NCBI GenBank assembly: GCA_903891335.1
Contig: CAITDX010000019.1
Span: forward strand, 1-36,638
Length of the DNA stretch: 36,638 bases
Source: an uncultured bacterium
GTDB taxonomy: Bacteria > Patescibacteriota > Microgenomatia > UBA1400 > PJMF01
Reading direction: 5' to 3'
Both the position numbers and the translations under genes were made by a program. How positions within the stretch are numbered: position 1 is the first letter of the stretch; each line of letters starts with the position of its first letter. This document shows positions 1-6,680 of the stretch, piece after piece. The notes under the pieces were generated by a model that searched no databases, was not told the DNA's origin, and worked only from the letters and a program-made list of their open reading frames with translations.

Positions 1-11
1 GAATTTACCAA

Positions 12-107
12 CTAAACTTCGTGATTTAGTTTTTGCTCTAGTTTTTCCTCTAACTTCTGATCAATGAGATCGCCAATTGCCTGCAAGTCTTGAGGAGTTA
101 AGGACAT
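12..107 (-). CDS. 31-residue mini-protein, possibly remnant of a coiled-coil family
   Basis: An ATG at 107 opens a 31-codon frame ending in TAG at 12-14. The peptide starts MSLTPQDLQAIGDLIDQ and continues with a Glu/Lys/Leu repeat typical of an amphipathic coiled coil. I recall similar N-termini on longer helical hypothetical proteins, so this may be a truncated relative or a true microprotein. An extended -10 (TGC-TAAAAT, 117-125) sits only 9 bases before the ATG, which argues that the start is real and nearly leaderless. It lies 77 bases after the stop of the Lon-like gene. No function can be assigned. Confidence 0.4.
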   Translation of the reverse strand: MSLTPQDLQAIGDLIDQKLEEKLEQKLNHEV

Positions 108-116
108 ATAAGTCGG

Positions 117-125
117 ATTTTAGCA
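117..125 (-). promoter_or_regulatory. Extended -10 promoter for the mini-ORF
   Basis: Minus strand reads TGC-TAAAAT, an extended -10 element, 9 bases upstream of the ATG at 107. No good -35 hexamer is seen at 16-18 bases, as often happens with extended -10 promoters. Called by eye only. Confidence 0.4.
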
Positions 126-184
126 CCTTTTGAAAAAAACCAAATGAGAACAACTAGATCGTAAGAAATCAGGATAAAAAAAGC

Positions 185-1243
185 TTAGTAGGTCGGTAAA
201 AAGATCTTGTAATTATCTGGACCGATTTCAACTTTATCAAAACCGCGCTCAACAATAATCCGCGCTGCTTTACGAGCAGCACCTTGAATGGTGCGCTGTA
301 GCGTACGAATACCAGCGTCGAAACCAAGGGGACGAACCATTTTTTGCCACATTTCTTCCCGGATCACAAACTGATCTGGCTTAAGGCCAACTTCCTTGAG
401 CACCTTTGGCATCACATATTTCTTGGCGATGGCCACTTTTTCTTCATCAGTGTAAGAAGGCATGGTAATTTTTTCCATACGATCCATCACCGCAGTGGCA
501 ATCTTGCGGGTATTGTTACAAGTAGCTAAGAAAATTGCTTGCGAGAGATTGACTGGGTAGTTGATGTAGTCGTCAGTAAAGGCGTGATTCTGGGCCGGGT
601 CAAGCAACTCGACCAACACACCCATAATATCCATGTTGGCATCGTCAGCTCCACGATCAATTTCATCAAGCAAAATAATTGGATTCATCACTCCCGCCTC
701 ACAAACACCCCGCAAAACCTTGCCTGGCTCAGAGCCAAGTAAAAGGCGCGAATTGCCGCGTAATTCTTTGGCACTACCCATGCCACCAAAAGGAATACGG
801 ACTAGCTGACGATTAAGCGCCTCAGCCAGCGAATAGGCAAACGTAGTTTTACCAGTACCCACCAGACCGACCAATAGCAAAATTGGAGCAGAAAATTCTT
901 GATCTCCTAAGTTATTTTTTTGCAAATTCAGCACCGCTAAATACTCAAGAAAACGATCTTTCACTTCCTGCATACCGAAATGATGCTCATCAAAAACTGC
1001 TTTGGCCTTTTGGATGTCCAAAATATCCTCTGACTTTTTACCAAAAGGAATGCGCAAGCACCAGTCTACATACTTAGATACTTTTTCATACTTCTCGTCA
1101 TAGCTCCCAAGCTCTACACTGCGCTCAAGCGCCACGATTTCTTTTTTGAGCTGATAGCGCATTTCATCAGGAAGTTCTGCCTGTTCAACTTTGGCAGCTA
1201 AACCAGCAATTTCTTGGGCGAGAATTTCTTTGTAGTCAGACAT
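185..1243 (-). CDS. Lon-like AAA+ ATPase lacking the protease domain
   Basis: A 352-aa AAA+ ATPase whose closest recognisable relative is the ATPase module of Lon protease. Visible motifs: Walker A GLVGTGKT at residues 126-133, Walker B LLDEID at 191-196, sensor-1 Asn near 243-244, arginine finger in DRME (R255) and a Lon-type sensor-2 GIRTLQR near 311-317. Residues 1-60 are a short charged helical stretch rather than the roughly 200-residue Lon substrate-binding domain. The protein stops right after the small AAA domain, so the Ser-Lys protease domain is absent. It begins 3 bases after the surface-protein gene and is probably co-transcribed with it and with the PfkB kinase. It could be a chaperone-like unfoldase or the ATPase half of a split protease; family assignment is firm, role is inference. 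Confidence 0.85.
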   Translation of the reverse strand: MSDYKEILAQEIAGLAAKVEQAELPDEMRYQLKKEIVALERSVELGSYDEKYEKVSKYVDWCLRIPFGKKSEDILDIQKAKAVFDEHHFGMQEVKDRFLEYLAVLNLQKNNLGDQEFSAPILLLVGLVGTGKTTFAYSLAEALNRQLVRIPFGGMGSAKELRGNSRLLLGSEPGKVLRGVCEAGVMNPIILLDEIDRGADDANMDIMGVLVELLDPAQNHAFTDDYINYPVNLSQAIFLATCNNTRKIATAVMDRMEKITMPSYTDEEKVAIAKKYVMPKVLKEVGLKPDQFVIREEMWQKMVRPLGFDAGIRTLQRTIQGAARKAARIIVERGFDKVEIGPDNYKIFLPTY

Positions 1244-1246
1244 AGT

Positions 1247-1783
1247 CTAGTTGCGATAGCGCAAGCTAACTCCAACACCAAACATAATCATAGCTAGAGC
1301 AGCCAACAAATAAGTGTTGTCGAGAGCGCCTGAGACCGGCAGCGTTGCTGAACTCGTGCCACCCTTTGTAGCACTAGTGGTTGTGGTCACCGTTGGAGTA
1401 GGAGTGGCTGCAGCAGAACTGATTGTCAAAGCAAAGTTGAGACTCGTCTCACCAGTGGTACTAATTGTCACCTGATGAGTATCATAGGTCAGATTTGCTA
1501 GATAGGTCGACCAATCACCTGCGGCGTTGGCCGTAGATGAGTATGTCACATCATCAATCTTGACTGAAACAGATTTTGAAGCCTCTGCTTTACCATACAA
1601 ACTAAAGGAACGCAGTGAATAAGTGTATGCGGAAGTTGTCGAGCCGATACCTTTACCTGTCAGATCAGTGGTGCCTATTTTAGTCAACTCGAGCGCTCGA
1701 GCTACACCACTAGAAACAAAAAACATCGACAAAAAAGCTAGAAAAACTACAACTTGTTTACGCATACAGTTTCTACTATCCAT
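1247..1783 (-). CDS. Secreted Ig-like surface protein with LPVSG cell-surface anchor tail
   Basis: A 178-aa exported protein. A basic start followed by a hydrophobic stretch (about residues 10-30, ending near SSGVARA) looks like a signal peptide; translation might instead begin at Met7. Residues about 40-110 resemble a bacterial Ig-like repeat (SFSLYGKAEASKSVSVKI, then AGDWST). A Thr/Pro/Ser-rich linker leads to LPVSG (about 150), a hydrophobic helix and a basic RYRN end: the layout of LPxTG-type sortase substrates, here with V in place of the usual residue before S/T-G. No sortase gene is in the window. It sits 6 bases after the PfkB gene and 3 bases before the Lon-like ATPase, suggesting one transcript. 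Binding partner unknown. Confidence 0.75.
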   Translation of the reverse strand: MDSRNCMRKQVVVFLAFLSMFFVSSGVARALELTKIGTTDLTGKGIGSTTSAYTYSLRSFSLYGKAEASKSVSVKIDDVTYSSTANAAGDWSTYLANLTYDTHQVTISTTGETSLNFALTISSAAATPTPTVTTTTSATKGGTSSATLPVSGALDNTYLLAALAMIMFGVGVSLRYRN

Positions 1784-1789
1784 TTAACA

Positions 1790-2725
1790 CTACTTACGAT
1801 GCTTTGTTAACTCCAAAATTTGATGATGACGCAATAGACCAAGCTTAGCCCCAAAGTACGCCACTACATTGCCAGCATTTTTGACTCCCCAAGCAATTGC
1901 CTCTTGATTTGACAAGCCGTATAGGAGAGCAGCCACATACCCCGCAGCAAAAGCATCGCCAGCCCCCGTACTATCAACAGAAACAGTTGATTGGCCAATA
2001 AATTCAAAGGTTTTCTTACCAAAAAGATGGACCTCGCCACCTGCCTTACCTTTGGTAATTACTACCTGAGGAAAGTTAAGTAAAATTTCTTCATGGAGCG
2101 GCTCAATGAGTGCCCATTCTTCTTGATTGACAAAAAAAACTTCACAAGGAATTTGCGCAATTGGCCAATTCTCCTCAAGTAATAAATCGAGTTCCTTGCG
2201 ACCAGGGTTCCAAGAAAGCTTGGTGTCTTGATTGCCACGCAGCACCTTGAAGATTTTATCAAGTGTTTCTTTGCGTCCACCGATGCTTGAAAGGTGAACC
2301 CACCGACTTTTGGCCAGCCAAAATGCCGGAATATCAAAAGGGTCAAGCAGAGAAGCGGCACCACGATGCACCATTGCCACTCGCTCTGAATTTTTAGCAA
2401 CTAAAATAACTGATCCACCAGTTCTTTCAAGTTTTTCTTGAATCAGTAGGTTGGTTGCTACACCTTCTTTTTGGAAATCACTAGTAATCAAATTAGCAAA
2501 CTCATCTCGACCAGTTTCAGAAATCACCGCTGCATGCAGTCCCAAGCGGGCAAAAGCCACCGCCGTATTGCTCGCTCCACCTCCAGTCATCATATGGAAA
2601 TCAGATAATTCCATCTTGTCTCCATAGGTGAGAATTTGCCGATCACCATCGCGATCAGCTTCCAGATCATCAGACTTGATGAAAATATCTAAAAGCGATG
2701 AACCAATTGAAATAGTATCAAACAT
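1790..2725 (-). CDS. PfkB-family carbohydrate/nucleoside kinase
   Basis: A 311-aa kinase of the PfkB (ribokinase) superfamily, of normal length. It carries the N-terminal substrate-side signature GGGASNTAVAFARLG (from residue 48) and the C-terminal signature DSTGAGDAFAAGY (from 251) with the anion-hole GAGD and catalytic Asp257. These enzymes phosphorylate a sugar or nucleoside hydroxyl from ATP in the cytoplasm. The substrate (ribose, adenosine, fructose or other) cannot be told from the sequence. It begins 45 bases after the LOG-family gene and lies downstream of rpiB and rpe, so a pentose or nucleoside is a reasonable guess. The surface-protein gene follows 6 bases later. Confidence 0.88.
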   Translation of the reverse strand: MFDTISIGSSLLDIFIKSDDLEADRDGDRQILTYGDKMELSDFHMMTGGGASNTAVAFARLGLHAAVISETGRDEFANLITSDFQKEGVATNLLIQEKLERTGGSVILVAKNSERVAMVHRGAASLLDPFDIPAFWLAKSRWVHLSSIGGRKETLDKIFKVLRGNQDTKLSWNPGRKELDLLLEENWPIAQIPCEVFFVNQEEWALIEPLHEEILLNFPQVVITKGKAGGEVHLFGKKTFEFIGQSTVSVDSTGAGDAFAAGYVAALLYGLSNQEAIAWGVKNAGNVVAYFGAKLGLLRHHQILELTKHRK

Positions 2726-2770
2726 AGGGCAGTGCTAATACTCGTTGATGCAATCAGTGTACTACAATCG

Positions 2771-3391
2771 CTATGATTGACGCAAACGGCGCGCCGCCAT
2801 TTCCTCTTCAAAAATACGCAAGGCCACTTTGAATTCTTCTAAGTTTTCGACAATGCGATACACCTGTGCTTCCTTGTAGCCAATCATGAAATGTTTATGG
2901 GTAACATCAAGAAATTCGCGCCAAAATGCTCCGTATAAAATCAAAGGCTTATGATTGCCATAATATAAGTGCGCCAGCAACCAGGCAGTGGCCCACTCAC
3001 TCAGCGTGCCCGTACCACCCTTGAAACAAACAAACAAATCAGCATTATCCATCAAACCAAACATACGCTCGATATAATTAGCGGTTTTGATTTCTTTATC
3101 GACGATATTGTTGCCATCGCGCCCTTCAAACTCTGGTAAATCCTCTGGATAAAAAGTCACTGCTAGGGTTTTGCCGCCACCGGCTTTGGCACCGCGAGTT
3201 GCTGCCTCCATAATGCCTGGACCACCACCATTAATGACTACTTTACCGCGCTTGGCTACGTGCTTTGCCGCCTCAAATGCCTCTTTATAGGCTGGGTCTT
3301 CTTTATCAAGATCAGCACTGCCATAGAAGGCAATTTTGTCGATTTTACATAATCGATTGGATTTGGGAATCAGAACTTTTTTAGCTGACAT
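2771..3391 (-). CDS. LOG-family protein (nucleotide 5'-monophosphate phosphoribohydrolase-like)
   Basis: A 206-aa Rossmann-like protein of the LOG family, once annotated as lysine decarboxylase. It has GGGPGIMEAA (residues 55-64) and a variant of the PGGxGTxxE signature, KGGTGTLSE (124-132), in which Pro is replaced by Lys but the catalytic Glu is kept. Characterised members cleave cytokinin riboside or other nucleoside 5'-monophosphates into base plus ribose 5-phosphate. The start overlaps the end of the rpe-like gene by 11 bases, and rpiB is next upstream, so released ribose 5-phosphate could be passed to these isomerases. That link is inference. Confidence 0.82.
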   Translation of the reverse strand: MSAKKVLIPKSNRLCKIDKIAFYGSADLDKEDPAYKEAFEAAKHVAKRGKVVINGGGPGIMEAATRGAKAGGGKTLAVTFYPEDLPEFEGRDGNNIVDKEIKTANYIERMFGLMDNADLFVCFKGGTGTLSEWATAWLLAHLYYGNHKPLILYGAFWREFLDVTHKHFMIGYKEAQVYRIVENLEEFKVALRIFEEEMAARRLRQS

Positions 3392-4049
3392 GGGACAGAA
3401 ATTCCTCTACTGCTTGCTTGTAATTACTTGCCTTGTTGAAGGCTGAGTTGGCAGTCACACTATCAGCTCCAGCTGCCTGTAGAGCAACGACCGTGTCATG
3501 ATTGACTCCACAATCAATGAAAATCTTCATTGGCTCACCTTTTTGAATTTGCTCACGGGTTGCTTTGATTTTGTCAAAAATCGATGGATGGAGTGACTGA
3601 CCAGAGCGACCAGCTTCTGCCCCAAGCAATAAAATTGCATCCATCCACTCCCAACTATTTTCCTCAATCTCATCAAGTGGCGTGTACAGATCGAGTGCTA
3701 AACCAGCTTTCCAATCTTGTTTTTTCACTTCCTCAAGGAAGGCCTCCTGATACGACATTTTTTCAATTTGACCAAAGACACTGCGAATGGGCAAATGGCG
3801 ACAATACTCTTCCATTTCCCAGACATAGTCCATCGGCTCTTCGGTCATCAAATGAAAATCAATTTGCAGCTCACCAAAATCAATATCAACTAAATCCTGA
3901 GGAGTGAAGGTGTGTTCGTCGGCAAAAACCCCATCGATGATATCAATCTGGACGGCTGGCAGAAGACCGCTTTGTTTTGCTTGCTCTATCTGTCTTTTTG
4001 CTAATTGCAAATCACCGGTTAATACATTTGCTGTGACATCGAGTTTCAT
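3381..4049 (-). CDS. rpe: Divergent ribulose-phosphate 3-epimerase family protein
   Basis: A 222-aa TIM-barrel protein of the Rpe family (ribulose 5-phosphate to xylulose 5-phosphate). Recognisable parts: IDIIDGVFADEHTF (residues 35-48), FHLM (65-68), GLALDLYTP (116-124) and IDCGVN (178-183). Of the usual metal ligands, Asp36, His66 and Asp179 are present, but the first His is Gln34. The usual phosphate/substrate loop NPGFGGQ is replaced by GAEAGRSGQS. It overlaps rpiB by 4 bases (ATGA) and the LOG gene by 11, so the three are translationally coupled. The family call is good; because of the His-to-Gln change, activity on ribulose 5-phosphate should be regarded as unproven. Confidence 0.75.
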   Translation of the reverse strand: MKLDVTANVLTGDLQLAKRQIEQAKQSGLLPAVQIDIIDGVFADEHTFTPQDLVDIDFGELQIDFHLMTEEPMDYVWEMEEYCRHLPIRSVFGQIEKMSYQEAFLEEVKKQDWKAGLALDLYTPLDEIEENSWEWMDAILLLGAEAGRSGQSLHPSIFDKIKATREQIQKGEPMKIFIDCGVNHDTVVALQAAGADSVTANSAFNKASNYKQAVEEFLSHVS

Positions 4050-4522
4050 TGATTCCTTTGTTGTTCATAGTGAGTAATTTGTTGTAGTCGTCGAGCGTGG
4101 CGCTCACTAGAGTCAACTGGCGTACTCATAAAGGTTTCAAAATACGCCGTCATTTGTGCTTCCGTCAAATAATCGCCACTAAACGCAATCACGTTGGCCT
4201 TGTTGTGACTCTTGGCGTGAGCGGCGATGGTTTCATTATAAATTTCAACTGCTCGCACTCCTAATACTTTATTGGCAGCAATTACCACTCCAGAACCAGA
4301 TCGACAAAAAACAATACCCAGCACCTGGGAATCTTGATCTTCGCTCATCGCTACGACTTTATGGGCGACTTGTAAAGCAAACTCAGGATAGTCATCATCT
4401 GGATCAAGTAGATACGCTCCGCAGTCCTCAACTTTGTAGTCGGGATGTTGCTTGACTAGATACGCTTTAAACGATTCTTTGAGAGCAAAACCGCCGTGAT
4501 CGCTGCCGAGATAGATATGCAT
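4046..4522 (-). CDS. rpiB: Ribose-5-phosphate isomerase B (RpiB/LacAB family)
   Basis: A 158-aa sugar-phosphate isomerase interconverting ribose 5-phosphate and ribulose 5-phosphate. GSDHGGFALKE (residues 6-16) is the N-terminal signature, Cys73 in FCRSGSG matches the catalytic Cys, IAANKV (81-86) and HNKANV (106-111) follow. CRSGSG differs from the common CGTGIG, but the core is intact. It is the first gene of a tight series (rpiB, rpe-like, LOG). Minus-strand TATAGT lies 12 bases before the ATG and GAGGG directly before it, so the leader is very short. A terminator hairpin at 4557-4581 isolates it from the gene upstream. Confidence 0.93.
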   Translation of the reverse strand: MHIYLGSDHGGFALKESFKAYLVKQHPDYKVEDCGAYLLDPDDDYPEFALQVAHKVVAMSEDQDSQVLGIVFCRSGSGVVIAANKVLGVRAVEIYNETIAAHAKSHNKANVIAFSGDYLTEAQMTAYFETFMSTPVDSSERHARRLQQITHYEQQRNQ

Positions 4523-4556
4523 ACCCTCAAGTGTACTATATCTCCCTCGAAATAAA

Positions 4557-4581
4557 AACCCGCTGCCAAAAGCAGCGGGTT
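4557..4581 (-). terminator. Intrinsic terminator, possibly bidirectional
   Basis: A perfect 10-bp stem (AACCCGCTGC with GCAGCGGGTT) closes a 5-base loop. On the minus strand it is followed by TTTATTTC; on the plus strand by AGTTTTTC. It lies between the 67-aa gene and rpiB and should end the transcript of the former. Confidence 0.85.
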
Positions 4582-4608
4582 AGTTTTTCACAAAATGTGA
4601 TTGAAGTT

Positions 4609-4692
4609 GAGAAATTCTTATTTCAAGAAATCGACGTTCTAATAAGCGAAACAAGAATGTCCCGATCATTAGATTCGAGAAATTCTTATTTC
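4609..4692. repeat. 16-bp direct repeat at the 3' end of the 67-aa gene
   Basis: GAGAAATTCTTATTTC occurs at 4609-4624 and again at 4677-4692, 68 bases apart. The second copy overlaps the stop codon of the 67-aa gene. Each copy is itself a small inverted repeat (GAAAT-TCTT-ATTTC). It may mark a local duplication of the gene's 3' end. Confidence 0.7.
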
Positions 4693-4889
4693 TTCTTCAA
4701 AACTGGCATGCCAGTTCTCTTGGTCTCAACGACGGTGTAGCCAGCTGGCACATCATCCATGGAGCCGGAGCGAACATCACGAGCGAAGAAGTAGATAGTT
4801 TGTACTCTACCGTTCTTCAAAGTGACCTCTCTGGTGTGAAGGTAGTAGGTCTGACCCTTGGAGTTTGTGTAACTATAGGCACTTGCCAT
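4686..4889 (-). CDS. Small basic protein of unknown function (67 aa)
   Basis: A 67-aa protein with an alternating polar/aromatic pattern (YSYTNSKGQTYYLH near residues 5-18, YFFARD near 33-38) suggesting a small beta-rich fold, a conserved-looking PAGYTVVETKRTGMPVLKKK tail and a basic C-terminus. I recall similar small proteins in other CPR genomes but know no function. The gene is a single transcription unit: promoter at 4950-4977, hairpin in the leader, AAGGG ribosome-binding site and terminator at 4557-4581. Such a dedicated unit suggests a highly expressed protein; it might bind nucleic acid, but nothing here proves that. Confidence 0.7.
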   Translation of the reverse strand: MASAYSYTNSKGQTYYLHTREVTLKNGRVQTIYFFARDVRSGSMDDVPAGYTVVETKRTGMPVLKKK

Positions 4890-4912
4890 ATGATTACCCT
4901 TCTTTTTTAGCT

Positions 4913-4931
4913 CTTTGTCGATATGACAAAG
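4913..4931 (-). other. Leader hairpin of the 67-aa gene
   Basis: Perfect 7-bp stem CTTTGTC/GACAAAG around a 5-base loop, in the transcribed leader between the promoter (4950-4977) and the ATG at 4889. No U-tract follows, so it is more likely a stability or regulatory element than a terminator. Confidence 0.5.
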
Positions 4932-4949
4932 AATACTTTTTATTACTTT

Positions 4950-4977
4950 AGCCTAGCACACTTGAGTAGCTAATCAA
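4950..4977 (-). promoter_or_regulatory. Sigma70-like promoter of the 67-aa gene
   Basis: Minus strand shows TTGATT (4972-4977), a 16-base spacer and TAGGCT (4950-4955) preceded by TGC, i.e. an extended -10. The start codon is about 60 bases downstream. Confidence 0.5.
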
Positions 4978-5019
4978 GAAGCAATTTGCTGTTGTTCTGA
5001 TGCATTCCTCAAGTAAAAC

Positions 5020-5523
5020 TTATTCCGTAGCAGAGATAGTTGCCTCCAAAACCGTATCTTGGAGGAGTAAATCAGAAGCCTTGCTCACTACCACCTGCAC
5101 TGGCAAAACCTCAGCTGACACCATGGCACTACCTACATACCCTGCTTTTGAATAGCTTAAATTAAAGACTCGCTTGCGAGTTTGCTTGGTGCTATCAGCC
5201 AACCACACCGCATAGTCTTCCTCCGACTCTGGTAAATTGGCGGTCACGGTAAAACTTAATTTGCCATCAGCAACTTGGTAACGAACTTCACCCATGGCAT
5301 TTTCATCGCCTTGCATTGCAACCATATTGTAATCAGTCGCACCTTTGATAATGCTGTTTTGCTCTTCGGCTGAGAGTGACTCGACAGCAAATTCTGGATC
5401 AAGTAAACCAGTGGGGGTGGCTGCGGTACGAGCTTGATACCAGCGCGCAAACATAATACCAACAAAAATCACGGCAATGAGGGGGAACACATAGGGTAAA
5501 AGATCTTGGAGTTTTTTTGACAT
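5020..5523 (-). CDS. Membrane-anchored protein with anti-sigma-K-like extracytoplasmic domain
   Basis: A 167-aa protein with a short cytoplasmic tip, one transmembrane helix (about residues 9-28, LPYVFPLIAVIFVGIMFARW) and an outside domain without cysteine. The stretch SFTVTANLPESEEDYAVWL near residues 100-118 and the later GSAMVS...VQVVVSKASD pattern resemble the C-terminal domain of RskA-type anti-sigma factors, but there is no N-terminal zinc/anti-sigma domain. Function is therefore unknown. The gene stands alone; its promoter (5556-5584) contains a 9-base half-site identical to the hrcA operator, so heat-shock control is possible. Confidence 0.6.
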   Translation of the reverse strand: MSKKLQDLLPYVFPLIAVIFVGIMFARWYQARTAATPTGLLDPEFAVESLSAEEQNSIIKGATDYNMVAMQGDENAMGEVRYQVADGKLSFTVTANLPESEEDYAVWLADSTKQTRKRVFNLSYSKAGYVGSAMVSAEVLPVQVVVSKASDLLLQDTVLEATISATE

Positions 5524-5555
5524 ATTTCCTCTTACTAAGTACTACTATGATGCTC

Positions 5556-5584
5556 ATCGTGACAGTTTGCTAAAACTTTGTCAA
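5556..5584 (-). promoter_or_regulatory. Promoter with HrcA-type half-site
   Basis: Minus strand: TTGACA (5579-5584), 17-base spacer, CACGAT (5556-5561) with TG one base before it. The spacer contains TTAGCAAAC (5565-5573), identical to the left arm of the hrcA operator; the expected right arm is not present. Confidence 0.5.
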
Positions 5585-5595
5585 GTACTGTACAA

Positions 5596-5615
5596 AATAA
5601 ACCCTGGAGGTTATT
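5596..5615 (-). terminator. Weak terminator after yjjX
   Basis: Minus strand AATAACC pairs with GGTTTATT (one bulged base) around a short loop, followed by TTTTG. The stem includes the stop codon of yjjX. Low GC makes this only a possible terminator of the sodA-yjjX run. Confidence 0.3.
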
Positions 5616-6171
5616 GGTTTTTTGACCCATACCACAAGCCAATTGCGAGTGAAGCAATGCTTGCATACTCTTGAGTGCGGTTAGTGAAGTGCCCAGTCAA
5701 ATAGCCAATCATGCCATATTTTTTTCGGGCGTCAGCATCACCCAATAACTCTCCCAAAGCTGGACCCATTTCCTGACCCTGATGAAGTAGGGTGGCAATG
5801 TGTGCCGGCAAGGGAAAGCGAGCGCCGTTGCTTTGAAAAAGATGATCCTTTTCATCAAGGGCGACTGCCCACACCGTCGACCATAGCTCTTGCACATCGA
5901 GAGCAAACTCAGGGTGAAACACTCCACCTTCCAAACCAATGCAGAGACTTGGTTGTGTGGGAGTGATTAGTTGACGCTGCAAAGCCAATTGACGAACTGC
6001 CTTGGCACGATTGGTTGCCCCTCTCATCGTCTCCTCATCAGAGAGCGGTTGCGGCCTAACTCCACTTGGAGCTTCCAAACCTTCAACATGAGCCTCAGGA
6101 AAATGTTCAGCTACTGCCAATTTGACGGCATTAATTTTGACTGGGTTGCTGGAAGCGACTATGAATTTCAT
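5611..6171 (-). CDS. yjjX: Inosine/xanthosine triphosphatase (YjjX/DUF84 family)
   Basis: A 186-aa protein of the YjjX family, which hydrolyses ITP and XTP so that deaminated purines are not incorporated into nucleic acids. Signatures: VASSNPVKINAV (residues 5-16), GLEGGV (79-84) and GMIGYLTG (153-160) followed by an Arg/Tyr motif. Length is normal. The start overlaps the stop of the upstream Nudix gene by 4 bases, giving translational coupling. With two Nudix hydrolases directly upstream it forms a nucleotide-pool cleaning group. Confidence 0.88.
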   Translation of the reverse strand: MKFIVASSNPVKINAVKLAVAEHFPEAHVEGLEAPSGVRPQPLSDEETMRGATNRAKAVRQLALQRQLITPTQPSLCIGLEGGVFHPEFALDVQELWSTVWAVALDEKDHLFQSNGARFPLPAHIATLLHQGQEMGPALGELLGDADARKKYGMIGYLTGHFTNRTQEYASIASLAIGLWYGSKNQ

Positions 6172-6668
6172 GAAAAACTAACAAAAGCCTGGGCAATCAT
6201 TTCTAATACAAAACTACCAGCCGCTCCACCAAAGTCATAGCGAGCAAGCTGGTCTTGCGTCACCCAAGCAAAACGCTGATGTTCTGCCGAAAGTTGAATT
6301 TCTGCCTGATCGGTATTAGTAAAATCAACCATCCAACCGACGATCACGGTGTAAATTTGCTTATCTGCAGCAAAATAGGTTGATAAATGAGTTATTTTTG
6401 ATAAATTAAGTTCATTTTCATCAAGCTGTAAACCTGTTTCTTCTTGAAGTTCTCTGGAGACATCTCGCAAGTGCAGATTGGCTTGACTCACTGCAGTTTC
6501 TGGCCATTCACTATTACCACCTGGCAAATCCCAGGCACCTGGTCTAGAGCTAGCAGCGTCACTGCGTTGTAACACTAGTACTTCTGGCTGTCCTGCCTGG
6601 TTGTGGCGCACAATGGCAATTTTTTGGAGGAGTTTAACGTTAGCGGTCAATTGATGAGGCATGTGCAT
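6168..6668 (-). CDS. Nudix hydrolase with lengthened Nudix box
   Basis: A 166-aa Nudix-fold pyrophosphatase. WDLPGGNSEWPE leads into RELQEETGL (72-80), so the catalytic REUxEExGU half is intact. The canonical box is G-x5-E-x7-RE; here 14 residues separate Glu57 from Arg72, seven more than usual, which lengthens the loop or helix between the two halves. Substrate is unknown; dirty NTPs such as 8-oxo-dGTP fit the context. Met3 is an alternative start. It lies 12 bases after the other Nudix gene and overlaps yjjX by 4 bases. Confidence 0.85.
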   Translation of the reverse strand: MHMPHQLTANVKLLQKIAIVRHNQAGQPEVLVLQRSDAASSRPGAWDLPGGNSEWPETAVSQANLHLRDVSRELQEETGLQLDENELNLSKITHLSTYFAADKQIYTVIVGWMVDFTNTDQAEIQLSAEHQRFAWVTQDQLARYDFGGAAGSFVLEMIAQAFVSFS

Positions 6669-6680
6669 ACGGCAATTCTC

